DNA from: Paraburkholderia aspalathi
GTDB lineage: Bacteria > Pseudomonadota > Gammaproteobacteria > Burkholderiales > Burkholderiaceae
Length of the DNA stretch: 64,000 nucleotides
Reading direction: 5' to 3'
Assembly (NCBI RefSeq): GCF_900116445.1
Contig: NZ_FPBH01000012.1
Span: forward strand, 124,001-188,000
The position numbers and the translations under genes are program-made. This document shows positions 35,634 through 44,015 of this stretch, one piece after another. Numbering within the stretch: position 1 is the first letter of the stretch; the number at the start of each line of letters is the position of its first letter. The notes below the pieces were generated by a model. That model worked only from the letters and a program-made list of their open reading frames with translations, had not been told where the DNA came from and did not search any database.

Positions 35634-35687
35634 CTTCTAACTCCTTGAATTCTTTGGGATATGACCGGGAAAAGTAGCGACTGGCGC

Positions 35688-35978
35688 TTACTTCTGCACC
35701 ACGGCCATGATGTCTTCTTCGCGCATCACGAGCAGTTCGTTGCCGTCGACCTTGACGGTCTGGCCTGCGTACTTGCCGAACAGGACGCGGTCACCGACCT
35801 TCACGTCGAGGGCGATTTGTGCGCCTTTGTCGTCACGCTTGCCCGGGCCGACTGCCAGAATTTCGCCTTGATCCGGCTTTTCTGCTGCGGCTTCGGGGAT
35901 CACGATGCCCGACGCGGTCTTGGTTTCTTGATCCAGACGTTTGACGATCACGCGATCATGCAAAGGACGAAGGTTCAT
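35688..35978 (-). CDS. groS: Co-chaperonin GroES (10 kDa)
   Basis: 96 residues starting MNLRPLHDRVIVKRLDQ at 35978; the upstream in-frame codons have no homology. GGIVIPE-like mobile loop (TASGIVIPEAA) and GKYAGQTVKVDGNELLVMRE are standard. GAGGAG lies before the ATG. It caps GroEL. First gene of the operon controlled by the CIRCE element at 36051. Confidence 0.98.
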   Translation of the reverse strand: MNLRPLHDRVIVKRLDQETKTASGIVIPEAAAEKPDQGEILAVGPGKRDDKGAQIALDVKVGDRVLFGKYAGQTVKVDGNELLVMREEDIMAVVQK

Positions 35979-36050
35979 ACATACTCCTCTCTTGATTGAG
36001 ACTGAAGAACGCTGAGAAAACCCGGCTGGCTGAGCCAACCGGCGATGTTG

Positions 36051-36077
36051 TTAGCACTCTCGTGCAGCGAGTGCTAA
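36051..36077 (-). promoter_or_regulatory. CIRCE element (HrcA operator) of groSL
   Basis: TTAGCACTC (36051-36059), 9-bp spacer, GAGTGCTAA (36069-36077): the exact consensus. HrcA binds it and represses groSL until heat or unfolded protein load. It overlaps the last base of the -10 hexamer. Confidence 0.98.
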
Positions 36078-36105
36078 TTATATGGACGGGTGGTGACAAA
36101 TTCAA
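36077..36105 (-). promoter_or_regulatory. Sigma-70 promoter of groSL
   Basis: On the minus strand TTGAAT (36105-36100), 17-bp spacer, TATAAT (36082-36077). Near-consensus, directly upstream of CIRCE, so repression would block RNA polymerase escape. Confidence 0.85.
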
Positions 36106-36405
36106 GAAGGGATGTCGTTTTGACAGTTGTCGATGTCGACATTCGCTCACGCCTGAACCTTGCACCGCAGCGAAAACCGGACATGCTGAAGGATCACCTT
36201 TAAATACAGCAGGTTATCCGTGCGCACTCGCCGCCATCAGGTTGCGCGCTGCGCGCTTCCGGACGGCTATTCCTCAGCTACGTACGCGAAATATGTGCGT
36301 AATCCCTAGACCAGGGAAATCCCTTGACCCGCCGGCAATCGAAATATCTCGCTCCAACTCGGACACGATGGCCGTTCGGCTAATGGAGTAGACCTGCAAA
36401 TTAAC

Positions 36406-36434
36406 TTGCATCCCGATCAAATACTGTATAAATT
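36406..36434 (+). promoter_or_regulatory. Probable promoter of the LexA-boxed gene pair
   Basis: TTGCAT at 36406-36411 and an AT-rich -10 inside the first LexA box (TATAAA at 36427, 15-bp spacing, or TAAATT at 36429, 17-bp spacing). LexA bound there would cover the -10. Confidence 0.55.
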
Positions 36435-36441
36435 TACAGTA
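36422..36441 (+). promoter_or_regulatory. LexA (SOS) box 1
   Basis: TACTGTATAAATTTACAGTA: CTGT-N8-ACAG with matching flanks, differing from the E. coli consensus only in the AT core. Confidence 0.88.
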
Positions 36442-36457
36442 CTGTGTTTACATACAG
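36442..36457 (+). promoter_or_regulatory. LexA (SOS) box 2
   Basis: CTGTGTTTACATACAG, a second CTGT-N8-ACAG with centres 18 bp apart from box 1. It ends 8 bp before the ATG and overlaps the ribosome site. Confidence 0.78.
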
Positions 36458-36465
36458 GATCGGCC

Positions 36466-36747
36466 ATGAACCAGCTCATCCGCATCTTGAACGACGGTGA
36501 TCGCGAAACACTTGCGTGGTTGCGCAAGCATGTCGGAGACGTACGCGTGGCTGACGCGGCGCGACATCTGGGAAGCAACGGCAAACCCTATCTGTCAGCG
36601 GTGTGCCGCTACCTCGGCGTACGTCCACCAACGCCTCATCAACATATCCGGCCCGTTGAAGACTGTACGGTCGGCGATAACTATCTTGCCCAGATCCGCC
36701 AGTTATTGGCACAGCGAAACCAGGCGTTGTTGAAGCATCAAATTTGA
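36466..36747 (+). CDS. Small unknown protein, first gene of a LexA-boxed pair
   Basis: 93 residues from ATG 36466, with AGGA 6 bases upstream. I do not recognise the family. Residues 20-55 (DVRVADAARHLGSNGKPYLS, then AVCRYLGVRPP) look like a helix-turn-helix, so DNA binding is possible. The rest is helical and ends in LLAQRNQALLKHQ. No signal peptide, membrane segment or metal motif. Two LexA boxes in its promoter predict induction by DNA damage. Its TGA overlaps an ATG of the next frame (TGATG), so the two genes are likely co-translated. Confidence 0.7.
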   Translation: MNQLIRILNDGDRETLAWLRKHVGDVRVADAARHLGSNGKPYLSAVCRYLGVRPPTPHQHIRPVEDCTVGDNYLAQIRQLLAQRNQALLKHQI

Positions 36748-36785
36748 TGCTGCGAATTGCAGCGAGTCCTCAGGAAAATAACAGT

Positions 36786-37190
36786 ATGAATAACGACTCC
36801 GCTCTTGATATGGATGTCCAAGACATCAATCCTGTCGCTCTCGAACGCGCACTTCGCAGTGCGTCGCTCGACCTTCAGCAGATCATTGCCACGGTCGCAG
36901 GTCGTCACCTCGACAGTGGCCGTCGCCGTTACTCAAGCAGCGCGCAATTGCCGACCTGGCGCACGTTGCTGACAATCGACGAACAGGTCTTTGAGAATCG
37001 GGGCTTCCAGGCGCGGCACAGCGAGGCAGTGCGCTCTACGTTTATCCGGTTTGAGGACAGTCGTTTGTCCGGAATGGATCTCGACGAACCCGTCGACTGG
37101 CGACGTGACGACGACAACTTGCCAGCCGTGTACCTGCTCGTGCGCGCATTGGTACAGGCCGACGCTACCCATGCGGCCGCTCAGGACTAA
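36786..37190 (+). CDS. Unknown protein, second gene of the LexA-boxed pair
   Basis: 134 residues from ATG 36786, with AGGA 10 bases upstream; an ATG at 36747 that overlaps the previous stop would add 13 residues. Acidic start (DMDVQDINP), then RRRYSSSAQLPTW, and VRSTFIRFEDSRLSGMDLDE, then DWRRDDDNLPAVYLLVRALV. No known motif. The conserved-looking charged and aromatic mix suggests a soluble protein. It belongs to the same transcript as the preceding gene. Confidence 0.65.
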   Translation: MNNDSALDMDVQDINPVALERALRSASLDLQQIIATVAGRHLDSGRRRYSSSAQLPTWRTLLTIDEQVFENRGFQARHSEAVRSTFIRFEDSRLSGMDLDEPVDWRRDDDNLPAVYLLVRALVQADATHAAAQD

Positions 37191-37285
37191 TGCGCCGATT
37201 CAACTTTGAACTCCCGATCTGCGCCCGGCCGTCATCGAAACAATAAGGTTTCAAGATCGCCGATCCAGAGTTCTTTCGAGCAAAC

Positions 37286-37315
37286 AAGAAAGCCCGCATC
37301 ACGCGGGCTTTCTTT
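37286..37315. terminator. Terminator after the porin gene and the LexA-boxed pair
   Basis: AAGAAAGCCCGC (37286-37297), loop ATCAC, GCGGGCTTTCTT (37303-37314): a perfect 12-bp stem with A and T runs on both sides, lying between two convergent units. Confidence 0.92.
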
Positions 37316-37329
37316 AGTGCATCTATCGA

Positions 37330-38460
37330 TTAGAACTTGTGGCGAATGCCAACAGTTACAGTAGCCTGCTTGTTGGAACCCGAGTCGCCGGTTGCCGAGC
37401 CGATAACAGCAACAGCGGCCGTGCCCGACGAGTCTTGCGTTCCCGATGCGGTCGTGTAGCCAGCAAATGCGTAGACATCCGTACGCTTGCTAAGCGAGTA
37501 GTCCGCTGCAACAGCGAACTGGTTGTACTTTGCCGACGAATTGCCGCTCGACTTCATGTACACGTAGCCGATCTCGGTCTGCAGCGGTGCCGATACCTGC
37601 CACACGGCGTACACCGAACCCGTGTTGTACTTTTCCGTCTGCGTGAATGTCGAGCTGGCGTCTGCAGTGTATTCGGCATGGCTGAAGTAGCCGCCCAGGG
37701 TCACCGAGCCGAACACGTAGTTGCCGCCGATACGGGCATTGTTGATCGACGCCGCAGTGGAGTACGCCGCGTTGACCGATGTGTTGAACAGCGAATCCCA
37801 CGTCGTCGTACCGCGGTTCGTGCCGTTGCCGTTGCTCAGGTGATAGTAACCTGCGGCCAGGTTGACGGGACCATTGCTGTATGCCGCTGCGGCAGCGTAG
37901 CTCTGACCCGAGCCCGTTGCACCAGCCACCCCACCCAGCGAGTACATGGTTTCGAACTGGAAGCCGGACCAGGTCGGCGACGTGTACTTGAGCGAGTTAT
38001 TGACCCGCGCGCTGTTGTCGGCGTTGTCGATGTCGCCCGGCGAGATGAATACGCCACCGAGGAAGCCATCGCCCTGCACCGGCTGCACCAGATCAACCAG
38101 CGGATCGTATTGACGTCCGGCCGTGAGCGTACCCCACTTGTCGCTGCTCAGGCCAACGAACGCCTGGCGACCGAACATGCGGCTACCCTGGCCGAGCTTG
38201 CCGTTCGTCGAATTAAAGCCGTTCTCCACCTGGAAGATTGTTTTCAGGCCACCACCGAGGTCTTCTGAGCCTTTCAGGCCCCAGCGGCTACCCGACTCGT
38301 TACCCGACGACATGCTGATCGACTTGCTGCCGCCGTCGTTCGAAACGTAGGTCAGGCCGGTATCAATGATGCCGTACAGCGTGACGCTGTTTTGTGCGTG
38401 AGCTACGCCGGTTGCGCCAAGCATTACCAGCGAAAGAGTTGCCAGTGTGGTCTTCTTCAT
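37330..38460 (-). CDS. Gram-negative general porin (Burkholderia OpcP/Omp38 type)
   Basis: 376 residues. A 22-residue signal peptide ending VAHA, then QNSVTLYGIIDTGLTY, the standard first beta strand, and SRWGLKGSEDLGGGLKTIFQ, FGRQAFVGLS, and a C-terminal ...VTVGIRHKF with terminal Phe for outer-membrane insertion. A trimeric 16-strand pore for small solutes is expected. ATG 38460 has AAGGA 5 bases before; the longer frame reads into non-coding DNA. Single gene with its own terminator. Confidence 0.95.
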   Translation of the reverse strand: MKKTTLATLSLVMLGATGVAHAQNSVTLYGIIDTGLTYVSNDGGSKSISMSSGNESGSRWGLKGSEDLGGGLKTIFQVENGFNSTNGKLGQGSRMFGRQAFVGLSSDKWGTLTAGRQYDPLVDLVQPVQGDGFLGGVFISPGDIDNADNSARVNNSLKYTSPTWSGFQFETMYSLGGVAGATGSGQSYAAAAAYSNGPVNLAAGYYHLSNGNGTNRGTTTWDSLFNTSVNAAYSTAASINNARIGGNYVFGSVTLGGYFSHAEYTADASSTFTQTEKYNTGSVYAVWQVSAPLQTEIGYVYMKSSGNSSAKYNQFAVAADYSLSKRTDVYAFAGYTTASGTQDSSGTAAVAVIGSATGDSGSNKQATVTVGIRHKF

Positions 38461-38608
38461 CTGCGTCCTTAAGTTTGTGTTGATGAGCCTGCGGAGCGCA
38501 GAATAACTGGCGGTAAAACGTGATTGAAAATAGTGTTGGGTAAACACGACCAAAAATTAGGAATGGGAACTTTCTGCATCTTTCCCTTTCCGCATCTTTC
38601 TCGCAGGC

Positions 38609-38638
38609 AAAAAAAAAGCTATGCAACTTCGCATAGCT
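38609..38638 (-). terminator. Terminator after the IclR gene
   Basis: On the minus strand AGCTATGC (38638-38631), loop, GCATAGCT (38624-38617), then a run of nine T. It lies 129 bp past the IclR stop. Confidence 0.85.
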
Positions 38639-38766
38639 AAGGTCTGGACCTGCGTGGATTACAACAAAAGAAAAGTCATCCAGACGGCCGCAAATTTAAT
38701 GTCCGAGTTCCGGGAAGTAAATAGCCGAAACGGGTAACTTCATTTCCAAAACTTCCCACCCTTCCC

Positions 38767-39564
38767 TCACCCCTTCCGACCGCGAGCAGACCACTCGGCA
38801 TTTACAATGCGGGTATAAGGTTGCGACAACGCCTTCGCCGATCTGATGAGGTCTTCCAGCATCATCGCCCGCTTCTCCGGATCGGTATCGCGGCTTGTCA
38901 TGAAGCAGAGCGCTGCAACAGGGAGACCGGTGCGATCGCGTATGGGTGCCGCCATGCAGAGTCGAAAAGTATGGGACAGACCCTCGGTGCAACAGTAGCC
39001 CTGATCAGCGGCGCGTTGGACATCGCAAAGAAAGTCCTGAAATTCAACGCGTCTGCCGTTGTCGAGGATAAAGTCTTCGTCTGGGATCAAGCTGCGAATT
39101 TCCTCCGCCCGCATATGGGCGAGCAGCAGGCGGCCCGATGCGGTCCACGGAATCGGCACCTTCACGCCGATGTCGGAACTGATGTTGAATGGTCGCGAGC
39201 TGTTCTCCGATAGAACCACGGTGTACTTGTTGCCTTCGAGCATGCACAACTGCGCGGTTTCGTCGTGCGTTCGGACGAGCGCGAGGATCGCCTGGTGGGC
39301 GCGACTGATCAGGTCGTTATGGACGGCATAGTCGGAGCCGTAGTAATGCATCTCGCGGCCAAAAAACACGCTCCCGTCGACACTCGTCTCGAGCCATCCG
39401 GCTTCAGTCAGCATGGTGACTAATTCGTAGATGCTCGAGCGTGGCGCGCCGGTCGCTTCAATCAACTCGCGCATCGTCATCGGACGCCGCGCGATATGCA
39501 ACTGCTTGAGAATGCCGATGACGCGGTCCACCCCCCTGGCCCTCGATGATTCCGATGCAGACAT
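38767..39564 (-). CDS. IclR family transcriptional regulator
   Basis: 265 residues. An N-terminal winged helix (GVDRVIGILKQLH, MRELIEATGAPRSSIYELV) and a C-terminal effector domain (SGRLLLAHM, GYCCTEGLSHTFRLCMAAPI). It probably senses an amino-acid or aromatic-acid derivative. It lies 123 bp after the ABC transporter genes on the same strand and may control them. GGAG lies 8 bases before ATG 39564. Confidence 0.92.
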   Translation of the reverse strand: MSASESSRARGVDRVIGILKQLHIARRPMTMRELIEATGAPRSSIYELVTMLTEAGWLETSVDGSVFFGREMHYYGSDYAVHNDLISRAHQAILALVRTHDETAQLCMLEGNKYTVVLSENSSRPFNISSDIGVKVPIPWTASGRLLLAHMRAEEIRSLIPDEDFILDNGRRVEFQDFLCDVQRAADQGYCCTEGLSHTFRLCMAAPIRDRTGLPVAALCFMTSRDTDPEKRAMMLEDLIRSAKALSQPYTRIVNAEWSARGRKG

Positions 39565-39686
39565 TCCTTCAACTCCGTCGGCGATAGTGATCGCAGTTTA
39601 TCTTTTGTGTGACGCGAGTTTAGCGCGTAAAGGGCGACGCCTTGCCATCACGCAGCACGAAGACGCCTGACGCCCTTCACGGGTGC

Positions 39687-40439
39687 TCAATGGTCGAGCA
39701 CACGATGCAGGAACTGTCGCGTACGTTCGTTCTGCGGGTTCACGAAAATCTGCTCCGGGGCGCCCTGCTCCGCGATGACGCCTTTGTCCATAAACACGAC
39801 GCGGTCGGCGGTCTTGCGCGCGAAGCCCATCTCGTGTGTGACGACGACCATGGTCATCCCGTCGCGCGCCAATCCGCGCATGACTTCGGTCACTTCGCCG
39901 ACGAGTTCCGGATCGAGAGCGGACGTGGCTTCGTCGAAGAACATGATGCCCGGCTCGACGGCCAACGCTCTGGCGATCGCGACACGCTGCTGTTGGCCAC
40001 CGGAGAGCTGACTCGGGTAGTGCTCGGCTCGATCGGCAAGTCCCACGCGGTCGAGCGCATCCATCGCACGTTTGCGTGCGTCTGCGGCGCTCATCTTGCG
40101 TGCCTTGATCAGGGCAAGCGTCACGTTACCCAGCGCACTCTTGTGCGGAAACAGATTGAATTGCTGGAACACCATGCCGACATGCCCCCGAATTTCCTTC
40201 GCCCGGCGCGCATCGTGCAGCGGCACTTCGTTGACCCAGACTTCGCCCGCATCGGCCGTCTCCAGACCGCTCATGATGCGCAGCACCGTGCTCTTTCCGG
40301 AGCCCGACGCCCCGATCAGCACGAGTACTTCGCCCGGCCGCACATCAAGGTTGATCTCCTTCAGGACCTGTGTAGCGCCGAATGACTTGCTGACGCCAGT
40401 GAGATTGATGATGGGCTTCGACGTAGTGACGCTGGTCAT
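39687..40439 (-). CDS. Polar amino-acid ABC transporter, ATP-binding protein
   Basis: 250 residues, GlnQ/HisP class. Walker A GASGSGKST, Q-loop VFQQFNLFPH, signature LSGGQQQRVAIARAL, Walker B IMFFDEATSALDPE and switch VVTHEMGFA. Last gene of a four-gene uptake operon; ATGA overlap with the permease gene upstream. Confidence 0.95.
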   Translation of the reverse strand: MTSVTTSKPIINLTGVSKSFGATQVLKEINLDVRPGEVLVLIGASGSGKSTVLRIMSGLETADAGEVWVNEVPLHDARRAKEIRGHVGMVFQQFNLFPHKSALGNVTLALIKARKMSAADARKRAMDALDRVGLADRAEHYPSQLSGGQQQRVAIARALAVEPGIMFFDEATSALDPELVGEVTEVMRGLARDGMTMVVVTHEMGFARKTADRVVFMDKGVIAEQGAPEQIFVNPQNERTRQFLHRVLDH

Positions 40440-41086
40440 GACAGCAGGCTCCTTCTTCGGTCATGGTGCCGCACCCACTGCGACAGTGGAAAGCACACAA
40501 TGAAATAAAGCACGGCAACGAGTCCATAGATTTCCACCGGTTTGCCCACCCGGTCGACGATAGCCTGACCACCATGCATCAGTTCCGACATACCGATCAT
40601 GCTGACGATCGACGTGTCCTTGATAAGCGACAAATACTGGCCGACGAGCGGCGGAATCACGATCTTTCCGGTCTGCGGCAAGATCACGGAAAAGAACGCC
40701 TGGATCTTGCTAAGCCCGAGGATCTGCGACACCTCCCACTGGCCTTTCGGTACTGCTTCAATGCCTGAGCGGAACACTTCGGAAATATAGGCACCCTGAT
40801 AGATGCTCAAGCCCACCACACCCGCTGCGAACACATCGATCGCGTAGCCGAAGTACGAAACGCCGAAGTAAATAAACATCAGCGTGATCAGCACCGGCGT
40901 ACCGCGAAACAGCTCGGTATAGAGCCTGGCGATGCGCGGCGTACCCCACGGCCCGAATGAGCGTAATACCGCCGCCAGCAGTCCGATCAGCGTTCCACCA
41001 ACGATTGACGCTGCGGACAGAAGCAGTGTCGCCAGCAGTCCCTGAAACAGGATCGCCAGGCTGGTCATTAACAATTCTTGCGACAT
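40436..41086 (-). CDS. Polar amino-acid ABC transporter, permease
   Basis: 216 residues, HisM/GlnP family, about five helices. TELFRGTPVLITLMFIYFG and YISEVFRSGIEAVPKGQWEVSQ-type EAA loop (GIEAVPKGQWEVSQILGLS) that docks on the ATPase. It pairs with the second permease 21 bp upstream. Confidence 0.93.
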   Translation of the reverse strand: MSQELLMTSLAILFQGLLATLLLSAASIVGGTLIGLLAAVLRSFGPWGTPRIARLYTELFRGTPVLITLMFIYFGVSYFGYAIDVFAAGVVGLSIYQGAYISEVFRSGIEAVPKGQWEVSQILGLSKIQAFFSVILPQTGKIVIPPLVGQYLSLIKDTSIVSMIGMSELMHGGQAIVDRVGKPVEIYGLVAVLYFIVCFPLSQWVRHHDRRRSLLS

Positions 41087-41107
41087 GGCCGGTCTCCGGT
41101 TGGGTGC

Positions 41108-41824
41108 TCAGGTGCGATCGGCCTGTCGTGCGACAAGGAACCACCGGCGCGTGCGTTTCTTCATGACGAGCGGCGGATGAAAGACACGCACGCCGATCTG
41201 GCTCGCCAGCCACGACAGCAGATTGCTCAGAAACAGGTAGGCAATCAGGGTGATCGAGAAAGTCTGGATATAGAGCAGCGTGCGTGCGTTGATCACCGTC
41301 GCCGTTCCGCTCAACTCGGGTAGCGCGATCGCAGAAAGAAGCGACGTGCCGAGCAGCAACTGAATCAGGTTGTTGACGATCGCCGGATAGACGGCGCGCG
41401 CCGCCTGCGGCAAAACCACCTCGACGAAAATCTGCGAACGTTCCAGACCGAGAATCGACGCCGCTTCAAGCTGACCGCGCGGTACCGACTGGATACCCGC
41501 ACGAAACACTTCCGCCAGATATGCGCCGACATTCACCCCTAACGCGATCACGCCTGCCGTATACGCATTGAGGGTGATGCCAAGCGACGGCAACCCGAAG
41601 AACACGATGAAGATCTGCAGCAGGACCGGCGTATTGCGGATCGCTTCGATGTACGCCCGCGCGATCGCCCGCAGCAGCCCGACGCGCGATGCGCTCGCGA
41701 GAGCGGTGAGCAAGCCGAGCAGCATCGCGAGGAGGAAGGCCAGAAGCGTGATCTGGAGTGTCAACCACGCTGCGCGAACGAAATCGCTCCAATAACCCGC
41801 AAGGGTCACCCATTCATAGCTCAT
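41108..41824 (-). CDS. Polar amino-acid ABC transporter, permease
   Basis: 238 residues, same family as its neighbour. IEAIRNTPVLLQIFIVFFG and YLAEVFRAGIQSVPRGQLEA carry the family signature and EAA loop. The tail after residue 220 is Arg-rich. With the other permease it would form a heterodimeric channel. It lies 40 bp after the binding-protein gene. Confidence 0.93.
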   Translation of the reverse strand: MSYEWVTLAGYWSDFVRAAWLTLQITLLAFLLAMLLGLLTALASASRVGLLRAIARAYIEAIRNTPVLLQIFIVFFGLPSLGITLNAYTAGVIALGVNVGAYLAEVFRAGIQSVPRGQLEAASILGLERSQIFVEVVLPQAARAVYPAIVNNLIQLLLGTSLLSAIALPELSGTATVINARTLLYIQTFSITLIAYLFLSNLLSWLASQIGVRVFHPPLVMKKRTRRWFLVARQADRT

Positions 41825-41864
41825 GGCTCCTCCGTCGGTCGAGCAGTGCGGCGCTAGTGGGGTT

Positions 41865-42698
41865 TCAGTACTGCGGATTCAGCGGAAAGCGCGGCTCGGC
41901 GCCAAACCACTTCTTGTATAGCTGTGCGTTCTGCTTCGATGCGTTGATGTTGAACAGGAACAGGTTCAGGTAGTTGAGCCAGACCTGATCTCCGGACTTC
42001 ACACCGAACGCGTTGTATTCGAGCGGAACCAGTGCTTCATTGGTGACAGTCAGCTCCGGATCGAGCGATGCCTGGTAAGCGAGAAAGTTGTTGTCCTCGA
42101 TCATCGCGTCGGCCTGACCCTGCTTGACGGCGAGGATTGCAGCCTGCGAGCTGTCGAACTCCTGGATCTTGACCTGCATATTCAGCGAGCGCACTTCGTC
42201 GCCATTCGTCGAGCCCTTGACGGTTGCAATCGTGCGATTCGACATGTCATTGATGGATTTGATGCCGCTGCTCTTCTTGACCAGCAGCGCCTCACTCGCG
42301 ACCACGTAGGGATTCGTAAATGCGATTTCCTTCGCTCGCTCGAGGTTGCGGGTGAAATTGCAGAACACCACGTCAACCTTGCTGGTTTGCAGATTCGGAA
42401 TGCGGTTCGCGCTCGTCGTGTTCACGACTTCGAGCTTGACGCCCATCTGCTTCGCCAGTTCTTTCGCCAGGTCGACGTCGTAACCATCGGGTTGGCCGTC
42501 CTTGTTGTAGAAACCGAATGGCGCAAAGGTCAAGCAGTCGCCTACCCGCAATGTGCCGCGTTGCAGCACCTGCTTCAGCGTCGAATCAACCGCGGCACCC
42601 TGTTCCGGCGGGGCGACTTTCGTGCAGCCGGCGAGCACCAACAGACCGGCTAAGGCGAACAAACAAGTGAACTTTGCGCTTTCCCTGACAAATTTCAT
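41865..42698 (-). CDS. Amino-acid ABC transporter substrate-binding lipoprotein
   Basis: 277 residues, SBP family 3. A lipobox LVLAGC places the lipidated Cys at 25, so it is anchored to the inner membrane. RVGDCLTFAPFGFYNKDGQ and GYDVDLAKELAKQMGVK are the domain-I signature. YKKWFGAEP lies near the end. The ligand is not readable; nearness to indolepyruvate ferredoxin oxidoreductase suggests an aromatic or related amino acid, but that is inference. Confidence 0.92.
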   Translation of the reverse strand: MKFVRESAKFTCLFALAGLLVLAGCTKVAPPEQGAAVDSTLKQVLQRGTLRVGDCLTFAPFGFYNKDGQPDGYDVDLAKELAKQMGVKLEVVNTTSANRIPNLQTSKVDVVFCNFTRNLERAKEIAFTNPYVVASEALLVKKSSGIKSINDMSNRTIATVKGSTNGDEVRSLNMQVKIQEFDSSQAAILAVKQGQADAMIEDNNFLAYQASLDPELTVTNEALVPLEYNAFGVKSGDQVWLNYLNLFLFNINASKQNAQLYKKWFGAEPRFPLNPQY

Positions 42699-43010
42699 TT
42701 TTCAGTCCCGATCTGGTGTGAGAAGTCCGTGCGTGGACGGAAGCGGCGCTTAGCAAGCCCTTCGCGGCATGCGCGCCAATGCTCGACTGTCTGGTATATC
42801 GGACTCATGTCCGACACAGCAGATGAAGCGCAGTGTTTCACGGGAAAAAAATAGTTGCAATGGGGTTTGCCCCGCCGCGACTGGGGTCCGGATCAGGAAT
42901 GCAAAATTGCTTATCTGGCCGTGTCCCATGTCGTCTTGCGGTTGCAAGCGGGACTACGCGGGCGGCGTCGGAAAACTGAAGTGGTATGCGAAAAACGGAT
43001 AAGCGCCGGC
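42699..43010. other. Intergenic region upstream of the amino-acid transporter operon
   Basis: 312 bp without a gene. The notable element is the perfect 6-4-6 inverted repeat TCGGAC-TCAT-GTCCGA at 42799-42814, about 100 bp before the binding-protein start, a candidate regulator site. No clear promoter was found. Confidence 0.5.
42799..42814. promoter_or_regulatory. Candidate operator (inverted repeat)
   Basis: TCGGAC TCAT GTCCGA, exact dyad symmetry. Located upstream of the transporter operon; it could bind the IclR or another regulator. Short enough to be chance. Confidence 0.35.
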
Positions 43011-43916
43011 TTAGCTGCCGCACGCATGAATCAGGAACTGCTGGAACGCCAACGCTGGCGCATCGAGCGTTGCACCCTTGCGCCACAACATCCCCGCGTC
43101 CATCTGCGGGATCGCGTTGAGAATCGGCCGGGCATCGATCCGCTTCCCTTCCAGCGACCATGGCCGAAACACCATGTCCGAGAGTATCGTCACACCGAAG
43201 CCATGCGCCACCAGTCCGCGCAACGCCTCCATTGAACTCGTGCGAAACGCGATATTCGGCTCGACGCCGTTTTCTTTCCAGTAACGCAGCGTCGCTCGTT
43301 CGCTCTCGTCGACGGTGATGAGGATATACGGATACGCCGCAATGTCCGCGAGCGACGGCGAGTTCACCTGTGCCAGCGGATGCGTCGGCGCGGTCCACAA
43401 CTGACGCCGCGAACGGATTAGCACGTGATGCTGAAACCGCTTGAGATGATCCACATTCGACAGCAAGGCCACGCCCAGATCGATATCGCCATCGAGTATG
43501 GCCTGCTCGATCTCGGGACGATCGGCGTCGCGCAGATCCAGCTCGACGTGTGGGTAAGTCGCACGAAACCGCCCCAACAGTTCCGGCAGGAAATAACCGA
43601 GCAAGGTGTACGAGGCAGCAATGCGCACCGTGCCCTTAAGGTCGTGTGAGCGAAACGGCGCCTTGTAGATCGCGTCACGTACCGAATCGAGGATATGACG
43701 CGCGTGATTGAGAAAGTCCTGCCCATCCGGCGTCAGCGCGACACCCTGCGGAAGGCGTTCAAAGAGCCGGGTTCCCAGCGTCTCCTCCAGCGCAAGCACC
43801 GCATTGGTAATCGCGGATTGCGACACGTGTTCGGTCGCCGCCGCCATCGAAAACTGCCCGTTTTGCGCGGCCGCAACGAAATAACGCATCTGCCGCAATG
43901 TGACGTCTTTTGACAT
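43011..43916 (-). CDS. LysR family transcriptional regulator
   Basis: 301 residues. The N-terminal HTH runs MRYFVAAAQNGQFSMAAATEHVSQSAITNAVLALE in pattern (key part FSMAAATEHVSQSAITNAV), then LGTRLFERLPQGVALTPDG, and a periplasmic-binding-like effector domain. It is divergent from the indolepyruvate oxidoreductase gene, with 99 bp between, the usual place for the regulator of its neighbour. Confidence 0.95.
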   Translation of the reverse strand: MSKDVTLRQMRYFVAAAQNGQFSMAAATEHVSQSAITNAVLALEETLGTRLFERLPQGVALTPDGQDFLNHARHILDSVRDAIYKAPFRSHDLKGTVRIAASYTLLGYFLPELLGRFRATYPHVELDLRDADRPEIEQAILDGDIDLGVALLSNVDHLKRFQHHVLIRSRRQLWTAPTHPLAQVNSPSLADIAAYPYILITVDESERATLRYWKENGVEPNIAFRTSSMEALRGLVAHGFGVTILSDMVFRPWSLEGKRIDARPILNAIPQMDAGMLWRKGATLDAPALAFQQFLIHACGS

Positions 43917-44015
43917 GTGTTTTTCGCATAGCAGGGTTCGGTATTTGTGATTTTACGATGGGAATTCGGCTTCCTATACTCGCCAGGACAATAAAGCTTC
44001 CGGAGACGCCGCCCC

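Larger units (their letters stand above)
35979..36465. other. Divergent regulatory region between groS and the LexA-boxed pair
   Basis: 487 bp. The groS side has CIRCE and a sigma-70 promoter; the right end has two LexA boxes and a promoter. The middle (about 36110-36400) holds nothing I recognise. Confidence 0.7.

Noticed and set aside
33975..35648. 557-residue plus-strand frame
   Set aside because: Antisense to groL; long only because of codon bias in groL.
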